IMG/VR virus record: IMGVR_UViG_3300027306_000005
Span: 1 to 60,445 of that record
From: a virus
Reading direction: 5' to 3' (one strand)
Length of the DNA stretch: 60,445 nucleotides
This document shows, one piece after another, positions 1-6,844 of the stretch (position 1 is its first letter; the number at the start of each line of letters is the position of its first letter). The position numbers and the translations under genes are program-made. The notes under the pieces were generated by a model. That model worked only from the letters and a program-made list of their open reading frames with translations, was not told the origin of the DNA and searched no databases.

Positions 1-12
1 GGTGCGCTGAGC
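1..12. other. cos: left cohesive end (cos), 12-nt terminal repeat
   Basis: The first 12 bases, GGTGCGCTGAGC, are identical to the last 12 of the window (60434-60445). A 12-nt GC-rich terminal repeat together with a GpA-type terminase fits a lambda-style cos with 12-nt 5' overhangs filled in at both ends. Bases 2-7 (GTGCGC) form an inverted repeat with 19-24 (GCGCAC), the kind of symmetry seen at terminase nicking sites. Seen: the repeat. Inferred: its cohesive-end role. Confidence 0.8.
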
Positions 13-51
13 CGCGACGCGCACAAATTTTTCTGAGTCCCCTAGGAGGTC

Positions 52-70
52 ATATATTCACTGAATACAT
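52..70. promoter_or_regulatory. palindromic operator, copy 1
   Basis: ATATATTCACTGAATACAT is a 19-bp dyad centred on base 61 (core TATTCA-C-TGAATA, one mismatch in the outer arms). The same palindrome occurs at 10963-10981 and 55071-55089. This copy lies 40 bp inside the left cos end, in non-coding DNA. It is probably a binding site for a phage-encoded regulator. Confidence 0.7.
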
Positions 71-626
71 CGACCCCCATCCCCCTGATCCGTGCGACGG
101 CTCGACGCGGATCGCGAAGTCAGTTCCAGGCAACCCCGTTTGCCCGCACACGCGTGTAGGCGTGCTCACGCACACACGAGGTTTAACCTGAAATCTAGAA
201 CAGGAGCCCCGTCAGTGGGTCGAAGCGCCAGGGCTGTTTTAAATGATCTTGGCGAGCCTGCCCACCTCCACGTACCAAATTTCCACGGCGTGAGCTTTAA
301 AAGTGCTGTGGCAATTCCTAAATTGGTTTGGGCCGGGGTGAGAGATCGCCGTTTACACCGTTTGCTCGGCCAAGGCTCGTCGATGGTCGCTCTGTCCGGA
401 AAACCGGGCTTGTCCCGTTGGTCCCGTAAACACCCCATTTTTACCCTTATGTGTAGGTATTGTTTGATGAACTTTCACGTAGCGCATAGTCAAAACAGGG
501 TATTTATGGGACCAACGGGACAAACGTACGGGAAAACCCTTAAATTTTTCTTTACAATCGTCGGCGATCTTGGTCGTCGCAAAACCGATTTTTAGAGAAG
601 TTAGTTCTGAGCCTGAAATCAAGAAA
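71..626. other. non-coding left-end region, possible replication origin
   Basis: About 550 bp without a convincing gene. The open frames at 92-595 and 353-622 overlap on opposite strands, lack ribosome binding sites and read as low-complexity translations. The region holds a long inverted repeat (410-523) and ends at the terminator of the primase-helicase gene. Its position next to the primase-helicase and near cos makes an origin plausible, but nothing in the sequence proves it. Confidence 0.4.
410..523. repeat. 26-bp inverted repeat, candidate origin element
   Basis: The arms at 410-435 and 498-523 match at 24 of 26 positions, with a perfect 16-bp part (TTGTCCCGTTGGTCCC and its complement) and 62 bp between them. 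Each arm contains a TTGTCCCG and a TTGGTCCC unit. A long dyad 150-250 bp downstream of the stop codon of a Prim-Pol/D5 primase-helicase gene is a reasonable candidate for initiator binding. The role is inferred. Confidence 0.6.
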
Positions 627-650
627 CGAAAAAGCCGCCCGAAGGCGGCA
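627..650 (-). terminator. rho-independent terminator after primase-helicase
   Basis: On the minus strand the sequence is GCCGCC-TTCG-GGCGGC followed by TTTTT: a 6-bp GC stem, a stable UUCG tetraloop and a T-tract. It lies 15 bp past the stop codon of the gene at 665-3160. Confidence 0.9.
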
Positions 651-664
651 TCTAAAGAACATTT

Positions 665-3160
665 TTAGAGTGATTCACACTCTTCACGCCTTTTCTTGAA
701 CCACTCACGGATCATCGCACCGGGGCTGTGTTCGAATCGCGAGGGGTCACGAACGTAGATGCGGCTGCGCTCATCCGAGCTAATTCGGACCCGCGCAAGC
801 AACTCGTAACCCTCTCGTTCCATCATGAAGCTGAGGGCCTTCTTCTGTGGGATCGCCGCGCCACGGGCCATCGCTGCTTCCATCAAGATGCTCAAGTCCA
901 CCACTTCGTAAGACACCTCCGGCACCTCGTTCTCGGCGATGATCTCGCTGAGGATCTGAATGAACTCAGGCTTGGAGCGGTCGATCATCTGGCGGCGGGC
1001 CTTCGTCTCAGGTGCGTCCCCCATCGGGTCGAACTCGTCGCTTTGCTCATGATCGAGAAGCCACGCCCGCAAAGCCCCGGCGCATTCGTCGATGCACTGG
1101 TAGAGCTTGGCGTAGTAGTCCCTGTTGGCCGACTTGAACGCCTTGATGTCATCCCTCTTCTGCCAGCGCGAGAAGAGGATGAGATAGCGCCGGTCTGTGT
1201 CATCGAGCGGCAGCGCGTCCTTGTAGTTGGTGAACAGCAGGTAGTTGGTCGTGTTGATGCAGTTGTAGACAGCCTTGCCCTTGGGGTGCACCTCGATCAC
1301 CGTGTTGGTGATGTAAGGCTTGATGCGGTTGATCACCTCGTACTTGTTCTTGTCGTTGATCAGGCGCACTTCCTCGACGCAGGCAACACACTGGCCAGCA
1401 CACCAGTCGGTGAAGTCGTTGTGCAGGATCTGTGCGTTGAGCATGGTCACGTTGCTCACGCCCATGATGGCCCGCAGCATCTCGGCGAAGAACGTCTTGC
1501 CGTCACCTTGAACACCTTGCAGCAGGATCGCGTAGTTCGCGTGCTTGCCGGGGTTCTGCACAACCCAGGACAGCCAGTCGAGCAGCATGCGTTGCTCACG
1601 CGGGTCTTCGAGAAGGTGTGCGATGTGCGCCCGCACACGCTCGATGGCTCGCTTGTCCTTGGGCAGCATTTTTTCGGGCCGTTCGGGGATCTCGTGCTCG
1701 GCGTAGGTGTTGGCGAACACGCCATCGGGCTCGTGGAAGATCGGGTCACGCCCAGGCATATAGCGCCTGCCGCCGACCGTGTGGATCTTGTAGATGTTCA
1801 ATGCCAGCGACGACGCGTTGGACGATGGCACCGTGCGACCCTCCAAGGCGTCCTTCTTGGTCAAGGCATTGCGGTCGTACATCGCGTTGAAGCCCTGCTG
1901 CGTCGTCGCGATCTTGTTGTCGGTGTTGAAGAAGCGGTCATCGCTGGTGTCGTACACCCAGCTTGCACACCACTTGGGCGTTTTCTCCTGCTTCTTGGGC
2001 GAGTAGGCCAGCGCCTTCTTGATCTCGACCAACGAGGTCTTGGTGCCGGTGATCGCGTCTCGCCTTTCCTTGGCAATCACGGCAAGGGCTGATCGCGACA
2101 AACCGTCGATCTCAGCTTCACGCACCAACTGCTGAGCCTTTGCCCAAGCACCAAGATCCTTGGCTTCGAGGAATGCGTCACGCAACTTGATGGTCAACTC
2201 GGCAGTCGTGTTCTCGACAGCTTCCTTGGCCAAGCGCAAGATGTATCGTGCGGTCAGTGGCGCCCGCTTTTTACCCTGGATGTTGAAGTCTTTCCAGCGA
2301 CGATCCAGCGCATCACCGTCGTAGTTGTCGGCGGTCTCAGACCACTCGTGCCACAACTCACGACCTTCGTCTTCGCCGTCGAACTGGTGGAAGAGGGCCA
2401 TGCCCACCTGCACCCAAGTCTCATAATCCTCGGCACCGTGCACGAGCAGCAGACGTGAGCGCAGTTCATCAACCGTGATGTCGATGGCGTCGGTGTCTTC
2501 AAGCCAGGGGTTGTCGGAAATCTTCGCAGAGCCGCTCATCGCGCTGCGAGCCTTCTTGGCCACTGTCCAGCCCTCTTCTTCGGCCAGTTCGTCGAAGTAG
2601 GCGATGAACTCTGCTGCCTTCTCAGGGGTCAGCACCGGCAGCGTGTGCGCCTGGGTCTCCAGCGGACCGTCGAAGTTCGGCCAGAAGTACGGCTTCTTCG
2701 TCTCAGGGTGGATGTGGTAGGCGACGAACTGCTGGCCGTCCCCCAACACCTCGATCTTGTGCTCCTGGCCCCATTCATCGACGTACTTCGACGACGTGAT
2801 CTTGCGGAAGGGCTCATCGCACCGGAACATGAACAGACGCTTAGGCGCCTTGCCGATGCGCACGGGCGCTTCGTCGCTCAGGTTCGTCTCGATCCAAGCC
2901 GACAGCTTCTTGACCACGTCGTCATCAAGCACGTCGATGTCTATGGCCGGCGTGTGCTTGGTGATGATGCCAACGCCTGAGTTCTTGTGCCCGTATTCGA
3001 GCCACTCGTTGAGTTGAGCCTTGGTCGAGCGAGACTTCTGCCAGCCGTCGAAACCTGGGGCCTTTTTGCCTCGTTGGATAGGGACGATGCTGTAGCCGTT
3101 GTCGATCAGTGTCTCGCCATGCTGAGCGAGGTAATCGCCGGGGTTGTTGAACTCACTCAT
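665..3160 (-). CDS. primase-helicase (Prim-Pol + D5/VirE-type ATPase)
   Basis: A 831-aa replication protein that probably synthesises primers and unwinds DNA at the fork. The N-terminus looks like a bifunctional primase/polymerase domain: GYSIVPIQRGKKAPGF (about residue 22), an acidic AIDIDVLDDD stretch (about 71-80) and GDGQQFVAYHIHP (about 141-153). A PriCT-like segment (about 225-300) follows. The C-terminal half is an SF3/D5-like ATPase with Walker A GVQGDGKT (about 545-552), a VEE Walker B-like stretch and the motif LPLDDTDRRYLI. The protein ends ECESL, one of several acidic C-termini ending in Leu in this genome. The ATG overlaps the stop of the upstream regulator gene (ATGA), so the two are co-transcribed, and a terminator follows. 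Confidence 0.88.
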   Translation of the reverse strand: MSEFNNPGDYLAQHGETLIDNGYSIVPIQRGKKAPGFDGWQKSRSTKAQLNEWLEYGHKNSGVGIITKHTPAIDIDVLDDDVVKKLSAWIETNLSDEAPVRIGKAPKRLFMFRCDEPFRKITSSKYVDEWGQEHKIEVLGDGQQFVAYHIHPETKKPYFWPNFDGPLETQAHTLPVLTPEKAAEFIAYFDELAEEEGWTVAKKARSAMSGSAKISDNPWLEDTDAIDITVDELRSRLLLVHGAEDYETWVQVGMALFHQFDGEDEGRELWHEWSETADNYDGDALDRRWKDFNIQGKKRAPLTARYILRLAKEAVENTTAELTIKLRDAFLEAKDLGAWAKAQQLVREAEIDGLSRSALAVIAKERRDAITGTKTSLVEIKKALAYSPKKQEKTPKWCASWVYDTSDDRFFNTDNKIATTQQGFNAMYDRNALTKKDALEGRTVPSSNASSLALNIYKIHTVGGRRYMPGRDPIFHEPDGVFANTYAEHEIPERPEKMLPKDKRAIERVRAHIAHLLEDPREQRMLLDWLSWVVQNPGKHANYAILLQGVQGDGKTFFAEMLRAIMGVSNVTMLNAQILHNDFTDWCAGQCVACVEEVRLINDKNKYEVINRIKPYITNTVIEVHPKGKAVYNCINTTNYLLFTNYKDALPLDDTDRRYLILFSRWQKRDDIKAFKSANRDYYAKLYQCIDECAGALRAWLLDHEQSDEFDPMGDAPETKARRQMIDRSKPEFIQILSEIIAENEVPEVSYEVVDLSILMEAAMARGAAIPQKKALSFMMEREGYELLARVRISSDERSRIYVRDPSRFEHSPGAMIREWFKKRREECESL

Positions 3161-3444
3161 GCGCTGGCCTTGATCTTCAAAGGTTCAATCAGGTACTCGG
3201 ACTTCACGATGGAGCGGCCAACTGCGTCCTCGATGGCCTTAGCCATGCTCTCCGTGAAGTAGCCCCGGCGAATGGCAAAGGACAGCGACGAGTGATCCAT
3301 TTCGATCTGCTCGCAAAGACCTCGTACACTCTGCCTTCCCGTGGCTTCGATTGCAGCTCTGTTGATCAAGTAGCGCAGGCGTGCCGACGCACGCTGCTCT
3401 TCGTCTTTGTGGGCGTCTACCCATTTGGGGAATCGCACAGTCAT
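3157..3444 (-). CDS. small putative HTH DNA-binding protein upstream of primase
   Basis: 95 aa from an ATG preceded by AGGAGATCCT. Longer in-frame starts exist but this has the best ribosome site. Residues about 38-72 (SVRGLCEQIEMDHSSLSFAI and on) have the spacing of a helix-turn-helix, as in Cro/YdaS-like regulators. It overlaps the primase start (ATGA) and is divergent from the replication operon at 3577, with promoter elements and a 16-bp repeat between them. It may control that divergent region. The family is not certain. Confidence 0.6.
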   Translation of the reverse strand: MTVRFPKWVDAHKDEEQRASARLRYLINRAAIEATGRQSVRGLCEQIEMDHSSLSFAIRRGYFTESMAKAIEDAVGRSIVKSEYLIEPLKIKASA

Positions 3445-3469
3445 AGGATCTCCTGTGTTGTTGCGAAAA

Positions 3470-3498
3470 AGTGTACGCGAACTTGTTGACAGTCTCAA
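3470..3498 (-). promoter_or_regulatory. promoter for regulator-primase operon
   Basis: On the minus strand TTGAGA (3498-3493) and TACACT (3475-3470) are separated by 17 bp, a good sigma-70 pair, 26 bp upstream of the ATG at 3444. The -35 overlaps the 16-bp intergenic repeat at 3495-3510. A plus-strand TTGACA sits within the spacer (3486-3491), but I see no good -10 for it. Confidence 0.55.
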
Positions 3499-3510
3499 CC
3501 AAATGTGGAA
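3495..3510. repeat. 16-bp intergenic repeat TCAACCAAATGTGGAA, copy 1
   Basis: An identical 16-mer recurs at 45653-45668 and 53031-53046, always in a gap upstream of minus-strand genes. Its core CCAAATGTGG is an imperfect dyad (CCAnATnTGG). It is probably a protein-binding or promoter-associated site. Confidence 0.65.
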
Positions 3511-3576
3511 AAGTACACCTCACTCGATCATCGAGTCGAAACCGCGAAATCGTTGAACCCGTTCTAGGAGAACACC

Positions 3577-4101
3577 ATGAGCACCACCATTGGCGCCAAC
3601 GCCAACATCCCCTTCGACTTCATCGCAAGCGTTCGCCGCTTCATGGAGATCAGCGGTCAGTACAAAGGTCATGGTGACCTGAAGACCTACGGCTTCTACA
3701 CCGGCATGCAGCTTGAAGAGCTTGCCGAGAAGATGGAACTCATCGCTGCCGGTGAGCCCAACCACTCGGATCGCATGCACTTGACCGAACTGGTGACGCT
3801 GATGAAGCTGTTCGCCACGCGCTTCAAGGGTGGCATGCACCTCGGTGCCATTGGCCTCGCGGATCTGCCCGAGATGCTCGACGGCGACATCGACCTCGGT
3901 TGGGTCTCGGTTGGCGCAGCCCACTTCGCCACCATCGGCCCGAAGGCGACCGAATGGTCCTTCGAGCACGTTGCTCAGCGCAACCTCGCGAAGTTCCCCA
4001 ACGGTGTCGTGCTGCGCGATGACAACGGCAAGGTCATGAAGCCTGAAGGCTGGACCCCGCCCGATCACACCCCCTACGTCACGTCGTTCCGCGCCGACTG
4101 A
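3577..4101 (+). CDS. MazG-like nucleotide pyrophosphohydrolase-type protein
   Basis: 174 aa, first gene of the plus-strand replication operon, with AGGAG upstream of its ATG. The segment YTGMQLEELAEKMELI (about 47-62) and the later MLDGDIDLGWVSVGAA (about 100-115) resemble the paired acidic helices of the all-alpha MazG/PRA-PH superfamily, which hydrolyse NTPs to NMPs. Phages often carry such enzymes with replication genes. The acidic pattern is only partly canonical, so substrate and activity are open. Confidence 0.45.
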   Translation: MSTTIGANANIPFDFIASVRRFMEISGQYKGHGDLKTYGFYTGMQLEELAEKMELIAAGEPNHSDRMHLTELVTLMKLFATRFKGGMHLGAIGLADLPEMLDGDIDLGWVSVGAAHFATIGPKATEWSFEHVAQRNLAKFPNGVVLRDDNGKVMKPEGWTPPDHTPYVTSFRAD

Positions 4102-4179
4102 CGCTCCCTTTCGTTTCCACATCCTGTGCTGCTGCCCACAGCACGGGCTTTCATCATCCATGGGCAAAAGGAAAACATC

Positions 4180-4539
4180 ATGAGCATCACCGTCTCGAAG
4201 ACCTTCGAAACCGAATCCGAAGCGATCGCATGGCTGAACGGCGGCAGCGCCGACACCTCGGTCTCCACCGGCAAGACCGGCAAGGCTGAAACCAGCAAAC
4301 CTGCCGCCAAGACCACCAGCAAGCCCAAGGTGACCCAGGAGCAGGTGCAAGCTGCCCTGACCAAGGTCAAGGACACCCTGGGTGTGCCCGCAGCCAAAGG
4401 CATCATCAACGAAACCGGCGGCGTCAAGAAGATGGACGACATCCCGGAGGACAAGTACGCCGCTGTGATCAAGGCTTGCGAAGAAAAGCTGACCGAAGCC
4501 GAAGCCGAAACCGAGAACGCCGAAGACGACGGCATCTGA
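4180..4539 (+). CDS. hypothetical protein with helical domain shared with the gene at 52478
   Basis: 119 aa, starting at the ATG after AAAAGGAAAA. An N-terminal segment is followed by a Lys/Thr/Ala-rich linker (about 28-50) and a C-terminal domain (about 52-105) with KDTLGVPAAKGIINETGG and DIPEDKYAAVIKACEE. The same domain is in the protein at 52478-52969 (KDKLGV..., DIPPEKYKAVIDACKN). Similar short helical domains occur in many phage proteins, but I cannot name the function. An acidic tail (AETENAEDDGI) closes the protein. A hairpin (GTGCTG/CAGCAC) lies upstream at about 4123-4141. Confidence 0.75.
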   Translation: MSITVSKTFETESEAIAWLNGGSADTSVSTGKTGKAETSKPAAKTTSKPKVTQEQVQAALTKVKDTLGVPAAKGIINETGGVKKMDDIPEDKYAAVIKACEEKLTEAEAETENAEDDGI

Positions 4540-4558
4540 CCCTGGCCGGTGGGCAGCA

Positions 4559-5869
4559 ATGAGTGAACATCGCATTGACCTGAAGCAGCTTGAAAGCATC
4601 CGTGATGGATCGGGCCACTCGATCTTCGGAGCTTCAGGTTCGGCGATGTTCCTCAACTGTGCCTACTCTTTGATCCCCAACCTCCTGGCACCCGACGACG
4701 CGGGCGAGGACGCTGCATACGGCACCGTGGCTCACGCCATGGGCGAGTTGTGGCGCAAGACCGGCCGCAAGCCGGTTGAGTTCCTCGGCAAGCGCAAGTT
4801 CGTGGAGTCTGGAGAGTGGGGGTTCTTCATCGAGATCGACGAAACGATGCTCGACTATGTGCAGCAGTCCGTCGATTGGTCTGCACTTCTCCCTGGAGAT
4901 CACATAGTCGAGGTTCGTGTTGATTATTCCGACCTCACACCAATCAGGAACCAAGGTGGCACCCTGGACTTCGGCGCGATGATGCTGCACCGTGCTTACG
5001 TGCAGGACGAGAAGTACGGCAAGAACGAAGAAATCCTGGCCGAAGAGAACACCCAACTCATGCTCTATGCCTATGGCATGTACCGAGAGTGGGACTGGCT
5101 GTATGGCTTCAAGGAGTTCGTCATTCGCATCTCGCAGCCGCGCCTTGGTCACTTCGACGAGTGGGTGTGTAGCCGTTCACGCCTGTTGGAGTTCGCGGCA
5201 TGGGCCAAAGAGCGTATGCATCTGGCATGGAGTCACGATGCACGCCCCACCCCAGGTCACAAGCAGTGCAAGTGGTGCAAGGTCAAGTCGTCATGCGCTG
5301 CTGCCGCGAAGATGGAGAACGACCTTGTTACCGAGGCGTTCGCCAGCATTCGCGAGTACGACGAAGAAGACATTGCGCAGTTCAAGGAGACATTGGACGC
5401 CGGCCTTCTGGGTCGACCGCTCAGCGTGATGACACTGACCCTGGAACAGATGGTTGCTCTGAAGCAGTATCAGCGTTTCAGTGAGTCGTTCTGGAAATCA
5501 CTAGACAAGGAACTGATGCGACGTGCAATCACCATGCGGGAGAAGATCCCCGGCATGAAGTTGGTTCACGGACGCTCGTTTCGCACCTTTAAGAACAGGA
5601 ATGTTGCGATCAAGACGCTTACCAGCCTTGGTTGCGACATCAAAGATGTTGTGGTTGAAACCTTGGTCAGTCCTGCTGAAGCGGAGAACTTGCTTCGCAA
5701 AGCTGGCCACCGGCACAAGGATTTGCCCCAACTGCTTGGCCCGCTGGTTGAGAAACCTCCTGGCAAGCCCACCCTCGTTCCGCTGAGTGATCGGCGTGAC
5801 GAGATCAAAGATGTCACCGATGGCGCATTTGTCGCCTTTGACGATGACGAAACCGAAGAAACCGATTGA
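4559..5869 (+). CDS. DUF2800 / Cas4-like RecB-family nuclease
   Basis: 436 aa. The layout fits DUF2800, a phage family of the PD-(D/E)XK RecB/Cas4 type: a Cys in FLNCAYS near the N-terminus, a conserved His in AYGTVAHAMGELW, Asp in GGTLDFG, the VQDEKYGK stretch in the place of the usual DxK, QLMLYAYG, and a C-terminal cluster CKWCKVKSSC that would bind an Fe-S cluster or zinc with the first Cys. It probably processes DNA ends during replication or recombination. It is followed 10 bp later by the DUF2815 gene, its usual neighbour. Confidence 0.75.
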   Translation: MSEHRIDLKQLESIRDGSGHSIFGASGSAMFLNCAYSLIPNLLAPDDAGEDAAYGTVAHAMGELWRKTGRKPVEFLGKRKFVESGEWGFFIEIDETMLDYVQQSVDWSALLPGDHIVEVRVDYSDLTPIRNQGGTLDFGAMMLHRAYVQDEKYGKNEEILAEENTQLMLYAYGMYREWDWLYGFKEFVIRISQPRLGHFDEWVCSRSRLLEFAAWAKERMHLAWSHDARPTPGHKQCKWCKVKSSCAAAAKMENDLVTEAFASIREYDEEDIAQFKETLDAGLLGRPLSVMTLTLEQMVALKQYQRFSESFWKSLDKELMRRAITMREKIPGMKLVHGRSFRTFKNRNVAIKTLTSLGCDIKDVVVETLVSPAEAENLLRKAGHRHKDLPQLLGPLVEKPPGKPTLVPLSDRRDEIKDVTDGAFVAFDDDETEETD

Positions 5870-5879
5870 AAGGTAGATC

Positions 5880-6527
5880 ATGAGCCAACTGACCGTTGTC
5901 AAGGAATACAAGAACGGCGCGATGATGAAGGACGCGAAGGGGGAGGTGTACTTCCGCGTCGACAAGATTCGCGCTTCCTACCCCTTCGTGGGCACCCCGT
6001 CGAAAGACGAGGGCGAGGATGGCAGCGAGCGCAGCAACTGGCGCATCGTCGGCATGCTGCCCAAGGCCACGCACACCGAGATCAAGGACGCCATGAAGCA
6101 GCACATCTTGCAGCTTCAGAAGGACAACGATGCTAAGGTGCCGGCTGACAAGTGGTATCTGAAGAACGGCGACGACTCGGAAGACGAAGCCATGCATGGC
6201 CACTTCTTGCTCAGTGCTGCCGACTCGAAGAAACGGCCCAAGGTGCGTGACCGCAAGGGTCAGGTCATGGACGACATCCAGAAGATCGATGACACCTTCT
6301 ACGGTGGCTGCTGGGTGAGCCTGCTGATCCGCCCCTGGTTCTTCAACGGCACCGCCCGCAGTTCGACGAAGAAGTTCCCCAAGCGTGTCTCGGCGAACCT
6401 CGTCGGCGTCATGTTCTACAAGGACGACACGCCGTTCGGCTCCGGCCGCATCGATGACGATGGCGCCTGGGGCGACACCGCGAGCGACGAAGACGACGGC
6501 ATGGACGACGGCGACGACGGCCTTTGA
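5880..6527 (+). CDS. DUF2815 ssDNA-binding protein
   Basis: 215 aa. The pattern (a strand-rich core, then YGGCWVSLLIRPWFFNG and ANLVGVMFYKDDTPFG) matches DUF2815, a family thought to be an OB-fold single-strand DNA-binding protein like T7 gp2.5. The last about 20 residues are strongly acidic (DEDDGMDDGDDGL), as in SSB-type tails that contact partner proteins. It sits between the Cas4-like nuclease and the polymerase, the standard position for this module. A hairpin at about 6531-6558 follows the gene. Confidence 0.75.
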   Translation: MSQLTVVKEYKNGAMMKDAKGEVYFRVDKIRASYPFVGTPSKDEGEDGSERSNWRIVGMLPKATHTEIKDAMKQHILQLQKDNDAKVPADKWYLKNGDDSEDEAMHGHFLLSAADSKKRPKVRDRKGQVMDDIQKIDDTFYGGCWVSLLIRPWFFNGTARSSTKKFPKRVSANLVGVMFYKDDTPFGSGRIDDDGAWGDTASDEDDGMDDGDDGL

Positions 6528-6585
6528 TTCCCCGCAGGCTCCACATCCCGTGGGGCCTTCAACAACTGCTCAACAGGAGAAAACC

Positions 6586-6783
6586 ATGAGCGTGCAACAA
6601 GCGTCCCTCGCCAAAGAGGGCAAGAAAGTCGAGATCACCCGCCGCAACGGTCAGGTCGCCAAGGGCACCGTGGCCAGTGTTGAAGAGACCGGCAAGGGCA
6701 CCTGGGTCGGCGTGAACATCGGCGACAAGAAGCTGCCGAACATCGTCAAGGTCCGCGCTTCGCAACTGCGCAAGCCGTCCTGA
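6586..6783 (+). CDS. small hypothetical protein, SH3/KOW-like
   Basis: 65 aa with an AGGAGA ribosome site. Basic, with a repeated strand pattern (KKVEITRRNGQVAKGTVASV, then GTWVGVNIGDKKLPNIVKVR) that could form a small beta barrel such as an SH3 or KOW fold. It may bind nucleic acid. It is not recognised as a named family. Its place between the SSB-like protein and the polymerase suggests a replication accessory role. Confidence 0.7.
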   Translation: MSVQQASLAKEGKKVEITRRNGQVAKGTVASVEETGKGTWVGVNIGDKKLPNIVKVRASQLRKPS

Positions 6784-6790
6784 TCGAAAC

Positions 6791-6815
6791 GAGCCCTGCG
6801 GGGCTCGGGCCTTTT
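6791..6815 (+). terminator. terminator-like hairpin inside replication operon
   Basis: GAGCCC-TGCG-GGGCTC followed by GGGCCTTTTG. This 6-bp GC stem with a short T-run lies between the small protein gene and the polymerase gene. It is probably a partial terminator that lowers polymerase expression, because the operon clearly continues downstream. Confidence 0.55.
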
Positions 6816-6844
6816 GCAGAGACACGTAAGCGTGGCTGCGCAAA

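Noticed and set aside
92-622. Open frames on both strands in the left end (167, 90 and 89 aa)
   Set aside because: They overlap each other, run across the long inverted repeat and have no ribosome site; the repeat explains the similar translations.
728-2092. 454-aa plus-strand open frame opposite the primase gene
   Set aside because: It is antisense to a well-supported primase-helicase, rich in Val/Leu/His/Arg from codon complement, with no ribosome site.
3486-3514. Plus-strand promoter starting with TTGACA at 3486
   Set aside because: No acceptable -10 at 15-19 bp; the minus-strand pair TTGAGA/TACACT fits better.
3520-4656. 378-aa minus-strand frame
   Set aside because: It covers three plus-strand genes and the intergenic promoter region; Gly/Phe-rich nonsense composition.
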